Assembly: GCF_033958435.1 (NCBI RefSeq)
Contig: NC_134161.1
Coordinates: 9,982,001 to 10,046,000, forward strand
DNA length: 64,000 nt
Source: Carettochelys insculpta
Lineage: Eukaryota > Chordata > Testudines > Carettochelyidae
Direction of reading: 5' to 3'
The notes beneath the pieces are model-generated. The model ran no database searches. It was not told where the DNA came from and worked only from the letters and a program-made list of their open reading frames with translations. Positions 56,411 through 64,000 of the stretch are shown here, piece by piece (positions within the stretch are counted from its first letter, which is position 1; each line of letters begins with the position of its first letter). The position numbers and the translations under genes were made by a program.

Positions 56411-59400
56411 AAGTCTGTGAGAGTGAAGCAATTGTTCGCCTGCAACATCTGCTGGCATGATACCAATTAAACATCTAGCATTGCAACATAAGCACAATTT
56501 ATATGATAACTTAATGTTGCTGCATATAATAAATATTCTCTTGATGTAATCAGTCATATATCCTTGGGGCATATGCACACGCTGGCTCTGATTTCCTGTG
56601 CAACAATGTCCTTGGTTTTGGAAAATTTGGTTTTTCCGAAGGAAGACAGACAAGATTTTCATAAGAGTGAACATGTGGACTCATCCCCATTCCCAGAAGG
56701 GCAGAGTGAATTAAGCTAACCAAAGGCGGGGATGGGAAATATTGGCAATCAGCAGCTCCCTGGCAGAAGGTAAATGTAAGCTGAAACAAGTGAGAATAAG
56801 TGCATAGGGAAAGAAGCAAACATGAATATATGATCAAAGAACATACCTGTGGTACCCACAATGTATTCCTAAATCCCATGGGATTAAAATACTGTTACTT
56901 TACAAGGAACCAATCAATGTGGTTGTTAATTGATTGTGATGCATTTTTTAAAATCAGGACACCTATTGTGTAAGTACTTCGCCAAAATTCTCTCTCTTCT
57001 GTATGGCGGAAAGTAGAATATGGAATATACAAAGATTTATGAAGCAGTTTCTCTTTCTCTTTATGGGTTCGATACTGAAAACACAAGCATAGCTCTATCT
57101 TTGGACCTGAATTTTTTGATATGTTAAACCAGCCCACAGATACAGACTTTGTTCCTATAAGACATGAGCTAAGCTTTGCCATAATGGAAAATTCAGATTC
57201 CAGGATTGTTAACTGAAACCCTTTAAATGAGATTCGGACATGAAGATATAAAAGACCAAGCAAATACCTTTGTATTGCCATCACCACACAGGTATTCACT
57301 CTGATGTATTGAAGCTACTTTTGGGTTCTCTGGGTATACTTACCCCAAATTCACTAACAGCAGTATCTACAGAAACAGCAAATATTAAGTAAATATTGCA
57401 GAACACTCCTGAATAGTGATAGTTGAATAGTCATGTTTCTGAAGTCACACCAGAGACCCAGTTCAGAGAGTTACTTCTGTTAAAGGAACGAAAACAGTAC
57501 TATAGGAGTCAGGTGCCTAATCATAACCATAACCACTCATTTCCCTCAAGTATTCCCAACTGATTGCCATTATTTTACTCATCAACCTTTCTTTGCAGAA
57601 ATCATGCAGAAAAATAATTCAAAGCAGAGTGAAATTCATCCTGTTGGAGAGGGCTAGCACAAGACACATGCATCAATGAAGTCCTTAAAATAGGGCTTAA
57701 ATGGGACTTAAATAGATGCATTGCTCTCGTGCTAGTCTTCTGCACAGTGAGTAACTTCGTCGTGAGCAAACACTTTTTCTTTCTTTCTTCTCATGCAGAA
57801 GGAGAAGTTCAGTGTGTCAAGTAAGCTTGCCACAAATTATTCATGACGCTCAACTGAAGTGTCTGAGCATATGGTTCCTTCCCAAAGTCATAGCTGTTCT
57901 TCTCCTCAATGGGAGTTTTGCCTGAGTAATGATGTCAGAATTTTCCCCAACGCAAGCCCTGCTGTCTTTGCTTCTCATATTATTTTGCTTGCTTTATTCA
58001 ATCCCTCGGTTTTTGAATATTTGCAGCTGATATCAGATTTCTGTCTAAGTTTGACGTTGTCTTTGATGTTGAAAGCAAAAGAAACAGATCTGTTACAAGT
58101 ACTCATGCACATGGAGCAGCACTAGAAAGGATATATGAGAATTGCTTTGGTGTTTAAAATGTAATGAGTTCTAAAAACACATTTTGCACCATTCCTTGGA
58201 TGTGGCTTCTCTTTAAAAATACAGTTTGGCAAAGGATTAGCTCATATTATGAGCCAATCACTTCCACTATTTAAACAGGTCAGACATATGCATGAGGTTT
58301 TCAGATGCTGAAATATCAAAATTGCAATAGGTTCAGTTCTGAGAGGCACTGAAAGTCTGAACTCCTCTAACATAAGTAGGTTTTCACTTTCTTAGTCCCT
58401 CACAGCTTCAGACCCAAAAGGGTTGATTATAGGCAACCCCCCCGCCCCCAGTCTTAGCCTAGACTTTGAATTTCATCATGTTTCTGTTGTTAGTGATAGA
58501 ATCCAAGATGTGCCTTTGCATATATTTTTAAACTTAACCAAAAGTCTTATAAAATACACAAGTATTAAATTAAGAAATTTCTTTCAAACTTTTTGTAAAA
58601 CATAAATAGAAAAAACATTTTTGCTTGTTTTTCAACCATCCTACAGAATTCTTTTACAAGGATATAGTCTAATGATGATAAACAATAGTTATGTGATCAT
58701 AGGGAATTGGATTTTCTCCCATTATTCCAGTCCTGATTTGACATAGTTATTTCCTGCCAAGTGTACAGTTTGGAAACTACTGCATATCACACAAAAAGCT
58801 GTGCACCTTCACTTATATTAATACAAACTAGCATGAAAAGTTAGTGTCACTTGAAGGATGACTGCAACAGTTTCTCTCCCTACACATTGTAACATCTTTC
58901 TTCTCAATGTAACAGCTCTTTGTTGTGGTTTTATGCTTACTATGCTTAATATTCAGCTTGTATGGTAATTTCAGAAAACATCTCCCATTAATAACATGCA
59001 GATTTATGCAGCTCTCTCTCTCGTTTGCATACATAATTTTCCCACTGAGTTTGTCTGCTTTAGTGTAATTCCTCTGCTGTTTACTTTGTCTTAATATTCT
59101 TGCAAGGTTAAAAAGGAACTATCACTTGAACATTCATTATTAATTTCTTCTAAGTATCTCCAATTAATTCTCTGAATAGATAGGTACTTTATGACATTTG
59201 TTATTGATTGTTTGGAAGCAAACTTCCAATTACCAAAGGATCACAATTTTGCTAGCTTAACATTCCCACCTGAATATTCCTCTGCTGAGCAACACAATTT
59301 TTAAAGGGACAGTGCTCCTTTTACAAGAAAGGCTGAATATTTACACCCCAAAAGCATGACATTGGTTCTGAATCACCTCTCACTTGAAACCTGTGCACCT

Positions 59401-60526
59401 CACCCATCTTTAGCAGAATTGCTTGTGATTTAACCTGCATAAGTGAAAGCAAAATAAAGCCCATTCTCTGATACAAAGGGGAGTGCAGTTGTGTCTTTTT
59501 GCATTTCTGTCTTGACTCAAATTTTTAATAACATCATCTCGCCCAAATTCTCACAACCCCTTGAAAGACCGGTAAACAGTATCAATTTACAGATGGATAA
59601 AAAAAAGCCCATCGAGGTGAAATGATTTCCCCAGTGCTGCAGAAAGTAAATCAATACACACATTAGAAATTCTACCTAAAAGTCATGATTCCTAGTCCCA
59701 ATTTTTACCATTCCAATTCCCAGATAATGCACCCTTTGGCATATGCCCAGCTGTAGACAAGTTCCAAAAGCACTAACAAGTCAGGAAAAAGTTAAATAGG
59801 TACTTCAATTTGAATGGTCCCTTGAAATGTGTGTTAATTACTGACATTAAACAATCTGCTCTACGTTGTGTTCAGTTGTAACACTCTACATAAGCTTCCC
59901 AAACCTGAAGAACAGTTCTGTGTAAACTTGAAAACTTGTCTCTTTCACCAACAGATGTTGTTCTGACAAATGATATTACCTCATCCACCCTGTTGCTTCT
60001 TATATTTCACTCTTCCTCTCTCAACAGAGCTGCTCTTGTCTTCCTCCCTTTCAAATCAGAAGAGATTTAGGGGAAATATCAGATTCAACTGAAGCCTCAA
60101 TAAAAGAAAAAGCCCATCTCAATCTGCTTAGGCATCTGCAAGGACATGAAGCCAGTGAGGCTGCCTGGCTTCTTACTACCCACTGTGTGCCCAAGAAAAG
60201 GGGGCATTTCTTAGTAGACCAGTGTCCAGAGTGTAAACAGCATGCCCACTGGTGTTCTGTAGTGGATGAGTCATGGAGACTATCCAAATAAGCCTCTGCC
60301 CTCCTGCTAATGGCAAGCTTTCCAGCGTGATTTTCAGGTACCTTAGTAGGAAGCAAATGTGGAGGGAGGTATTTGTTTTCTGTGCTATACCTGTTCTGTG
60401 ATTGCTGTGCCCTGCAGAGCTATCCTTTATGCAAGGTTGACAGTGCTGTATAGAAACATATACCAGTTAAAATTCAAAGTCTCTCTGGGGAGAAGCCATC
60501 TCTAATTTACTGACAGACAGGGAAAC
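56411..60526. other. Unique AT-rich DNA, no gene seen
   Basis: No supportable gene. A weak reversed MIR-like patch lies at about 59575-59720 (CAATTTACAGATGGATAAA). Open frames up to 134 codons (56895-57299, minus) have no recognised domain. Confidence 0.45.
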
Positions 60527-60529
60527 AGA

Positions 60530-61211
60530 GGCTACGTCTACACGTGAAGCCTACATCGAAATAGCTTATTTCGATGTAGCAACATCGAAATAGGCTATTT
60601 CGAAGAATAACGTCTACACAACTTTGACGTTGCGCAGCACCACATCGAAATAGGCGCTGCGAGGGAACGTCTACACGCCAAAGTAGCACACATCGAAATA
60701 AGGGTGCCAGGCACAGCTGCAGACAGGGTCACAGGGAGGACTCAACAGCAAGCCGCTCCCTTAAAGGGCCCCTCCCAGATACAGTTGTACTAAACAACAC
60801 AAGATACACAGAGCCGACAACTGGTTGCAGACCCTGTGCCTGCAGCATGGATCCCCAGCTGCTGCAGCAGCAGCCAGAAGCCCTGGGCTAAGGGCTGCTG
60901 CACACAGTGACCATAGAGCCCCGCAGGGGCTGGAAAGAGAGCATCTCTCAACCCCCCAGCTGATGGCTGCCATGGAGGACACGGCAATTTTGACGTTGCG
61001 GGACGCAGATCGTCTACACGGTCCCTACTTCGACGTTGAACGTCGAAGTAGGGCACTATTCCGATCCCCTCATGAGGTTAGGGACTTCGATGTCTCGCTG
61101 CCTAACGTCGAAGTTAACTTCGAAATAGCGCCCGAAGCGTGTAGCCGCGACGGGCACTATTTCGAAGTTAGTGCCGCTACTTCGAAGTAGCGTGCACGTG
61201 TAGACACAGCT
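60530..61211 (+). mobile_element. H1-derived MITE, 682 bp, internally deleted
   Basis: GGCTACGTCTACACGTG and the right end (reversed AGCTGTGTCTACACGTG) are flanked by AGA (60527-60529 and 61212-61214). Layout and junction match 35369-36077, but a block near the left end (between GTCTACAC and ACTTTGACGTTG at about 60617) is shorter. CpGs are well preserved. The 14-codon transposase-start remnant is at 60847-60891. Confidence 0.87.
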
Positions 61212-61214
61212 AGA

Positions 61215-63313
61215 GTCAACTAAACTACTAGATCTCACAAGCTTCCGTTGCCTCAGGCATTGCTACCTCAGCATTCAGTGAGGAAATGGGTATTCTCCCT
61301 GGATCATTTCAGAATGATGGCCCAGTCTACTGATAACATATTAGCTTTTCTTGGGGATTGGCAGGTGCTGTATCACACTCCACACTTAACCCACCTCAGT
61401 TAGTCTGCAGGAATGAGTTGATTGCTTTTTCTTCTGTTCTTTCATGTTTTATGGATTAAAACAACCTTGTTTAATACCTCTCCCAAATGCTTTCTTCCAC
61501 GTAATTTTTAGCTTTGGACTGGAAATGTTAAAAATTTCATGGTAGGGGATTGATGGCAAAGCAATAAGAAAACCCTGTGCAGAGGGCTGTATAAGGCCCA
61601 TCAACAGGTGGGTCACAGGAGTATCTGTTTCAGGACGCCAATAGATTCATTATCCTCAGTAGCTATAAAACATTAGTACAGCCCCGTGATTTTGCATGGC
61701 AATTTGCACACTTTAAAATTAATGAAAATGGTCCGGCCTTTGGAACAAAGATAATCTAAATGGACTGTGAAGATGAACAAAGGTGGGGAAGTGAAAAGAG
61801 GGTTCCAATTTGAAAAAAAAATCCATGAAGAGGAGCCCTGAGTAGGCATCCACGTTCTGAAACTGTAAAGCTGACACACTGAGATAGAAAAGGAAGGGAG
61901 AGGTAGATAGCTGAGGAGAGGAGATCGGGCGGGGGAGGGGGGGGGATGCGGTGGTGATGGGAAGCTGTGCAAAAAGAAGGAGTTGTGCTAGTAAATGAGA
62001 GAGAAGAGGTGTGCCATTCCAAGTGCAGGGAGAAGCCCAAGAAAAAAGGCAGGAAGGTGTGAATGAAGGGAGAAGACAGATGGAGCAATGAGGTCAGAAG
62101 TGTAGACAGGGCAAAGGGGAGCAAGGTGGAGAGCAATTTATGAGAAGACTGTCTTTGAGGACTGAGTATAGTGTATACCCAGAAAAAGGTTGGAGTAGGG
62201 AGGAGGAAGATGATGTGACCTGGGGGCAGCTAAAGCAGCAGGAGAGGAATATGACTTTAACTTGCATCAGATAGGCTTGAGAAGAAAGCATCAAGAATCA
62301 GAGTTTACAGCAGTCTCAGAACCCTGGAGGGCAAGGGATGCTTTTTAAGCAATGCTTCAAAGGGGGAAATATGGAATGAGAGATGGGAAGCCTGGCTGTG
62401 AGGGGTGCGGTAAGGGAGAGCTTCCACAGACCCCCCCGCAGCTGGGCTCCCAAGCAATAGAAAGTGTTACAGTGATGTCAAGTGGAACAGAAGAAGGGAT
62501 GACGGCCCAGAGGCTAGAGAAGATTAGCAGTAGCTTTATTTCATTTCAAGGAAGAAACAGAGCACATGTTAGAATTATCTGCACAGGATGGCAGAGAGAG
62601 AGAGAGCAAATGGGGATGTGAGGTCACTGTGGGACAAACATAGAGAAAAATGGATGTGTCCTAATGTAATGTGAAACGTAAGGAAGAAAAGATCTTAAGA
62701 AGTAATATGGGGTTGCCCAGAGCTCGGAGGATTAAGAGGCAGCTGAGTAAGTCTGACAAGCCTCCATTGGTGTTGTCACTTGGGAAACAAGACGTCTAGA
62801 AGAAATTACTACAACATGGGTGCACAGCCAGTCAAAAGACAATGATCAGTTTCAGTAATTATTAACAATTCGCTGCCATACTGAGAGGGCTTCTCTGGTG
62901 GGACCAGTGATCATGCTTGATCCCATTTAATATAGAAAAAGAGATGGCATCCTTGATTCTTCAAATGCTGAGTGCTTCATGGTGCATCATAATTTTTCAA
63001 AGCTGAGGGAAACTATGAGCAAAATTGACTAGATAAAAAAAACAGCCAGAAAATTTTGAGTGAAAATTAAGTAGAGTTCATTAGATAGTTAAAAGGCCAG
63101 GATTCCCCAGGCTAGAAACATATAACTTTGGCTAAAAGCCAATCCAACTTAAATGGCAAAATGAAAGCAACAGTTAGATTTTTTATTAAAAAAATCACAT
63201 ATAACAAATAGAAAAGGGAATAAATAAGACAGTAATCAGCAGATGCTAGGGAGTATAGAAAATTGATAACAAATGCTAAATACACCAAGAAAAAATCTTT
63301 GATTTTATAACAC
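61215..63313. other. Unique DNA with a purine-rich tract
   Basis: No gene seen. About 61780-62330 is strongly purine-rich on the plus strand, which explains the long Ser/Leu/Pro-rich open frames on the minus strand (61673-61972, 61756-62136). The G-run at 61927-61945 is listed separately. Confidence 0.45.
61927..61945 (+). other. G-run with quadruplex potential
   Basis: GGGCGGGGGAGGGGGGGGG offers at least four G3 tracts with loops of one base, the classic G-quadruplex pattern. Whether it forms is not shown by sequence alone. Confidence 0.5.
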
Positions 63314-63316
63314 TTT

Positions 63317-64000
63317 GGCTACGTCTACACGTGCACCCAACTTCGAAATAGCTTATTTCGATGTTGCAACATCGAAATAGGCTATTTCGATGAATAACGT
63401 CTACACGTCCTCCAGGGCTGGCAACGTCGATGTTCAACTTCGACGTTGCTCAGCCCAACATCGAAATAGGCACAGCGAGGGAACGTCTACACGCCAAAGT
63501 AGCACACATCGAAATAAGGGAGCCAGGCACAGCTGCAGACAGGGTCACGGGGCGGACTCAACAGCAAGTCGCTCCCTTAAAGGGCCCCTCCCAGACACAC
63601 TTTCATTAAACAGTGCAAGATACACAGAGCCAACAACTAGTTGCAGACCCTGTATATGCAGCACGGACCCCCAGCTGCAGCAGCAGCAGCCAGAAGCCCT
63701 GGGCTAAGGGCTGCTGCCCACGGTGACCACAGAGCCCCGCAAGGGCTGGAGAGAGAGTATCTCTCAACCCCCCAGCTGATGGCCGCCATGGAGGACCCCG
63801 CTATTTCGATGTTGCGGGACGCGGATCGTCTACACGTCCCTACTTCGATGTTGAACGTCGAAGTAGGGCGCTATTCCCATCCCCTCATGGGGTTAGCGAC
63901 TTCGACGTCTCGCCGCCTAACGTCGATTTCAACTTCGAAATAGCGCCCAACACGTGTAGACGTGACGGGCGCTATTTCGAAGTTACTGCCGCTACTTCGA
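63317..64000 (+). mobile_element. H1-derived MITE, cut by the window end
   Basis: It begins GGCTACGTCTACACGTGC after TTT and matches 35369-36077 and 60530-61211 throughout, including the left hairpin, CCCTTAAAGGGCCCC box and GACCACAGAGCCCC junction. The transposase start codon is ACG in this copy. The last bases of the right end lie beyond 64000. Confidence 0.85.

Noticed and set aside
56895..57299. 134-codon minus-strand open frame
   Set aside because: AT-rich, no motif, no flanking splice signals worth naming.
61673..62136. Two overlapping Ser/Pro/Leu-rich minus-strand frames
   Set aside because: They reflect the purine-rich plus strand (pyrimidine-rich minus strand) and not protein selection.
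9592..64000. CRISPR-like or satellite array made by recurring GTCTACAC motifs
   Set aside because: The motif copies are at transposon ends with no regular spacer length; they are inverted-repeat ends and subterminal sites.

Overview
The window looks like repeat-dense, gene-poor intergenic (or long-intron) DNA from a reptile, most likely a turtle. Three things point there: turtle-type CR1 LINE 3' ends with the ATTCTATG terminal motif; tRNA-headed SINEs that share a CR1-like tail; and a very large load of PIF/Harbinger elements and MITEs whose ends read GGCTACGTCTACAC. The species call is inference from repeat style. I found no host protein-coding exon, rRNA, functional tRNA, or CRISPR array that I could support.

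Layout. 1-9,590: AT-rich unique DNA with three MITEs, including a near-perfect 436-bp palindrome at 6954-7389. 9,592-13,639: a full-length PIF/Harbinger element (H1) with a transposase gene on the + strand and a Myb/SANT-like gene on the - strand, converging, each with one intron and each broken. 13,640-29,670: mostly unique DNA with old MIR-like SINE fragments, two MITEs and a hAT MITE with a perfect 8-bp target duplication. 29,676-30,023: a palindromic MITE with a TAA duplication. 30,102-34,353: a second full-length Harbinger element (H2) with the same two genes in the opposite order; it is more decayed and has lost a catalytic aspartate. 34,648-36,077: three more MITEs, one an internally deleted relative of H1. 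36,081-51,177: unique DNA with Tigger-like, Harbinger-like and hAT fragments and a SINE cluster. 51,181-56,407: MITEs, two overlapping CR1 3' ends, and a run of four MITEs nearly head to tail. 56,411-64,000: unique DNA plus two more H1-derived MITEs, the last cut off by the window edge.

How it works together. Known Harbinger systems need two proteins: a DDE transposase and a Myb/SANT-like partner. Both autonomous-type elements here carry the pair. The non-autonomous copies keep the terminal inverted repeats, a subterminal series of the motif CGTCTACAC, and in the H1-derived copies the promoter region and start codon of the transposase. About a dozen elements are flanked by matching 3-bp direct repeats, but only one of these is the canonical TWA. 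The most interesting signals are this target-site heterogeneity, the nested giant palindromes, and the multi-copy subterminal motif. No clearly novel host system was found.
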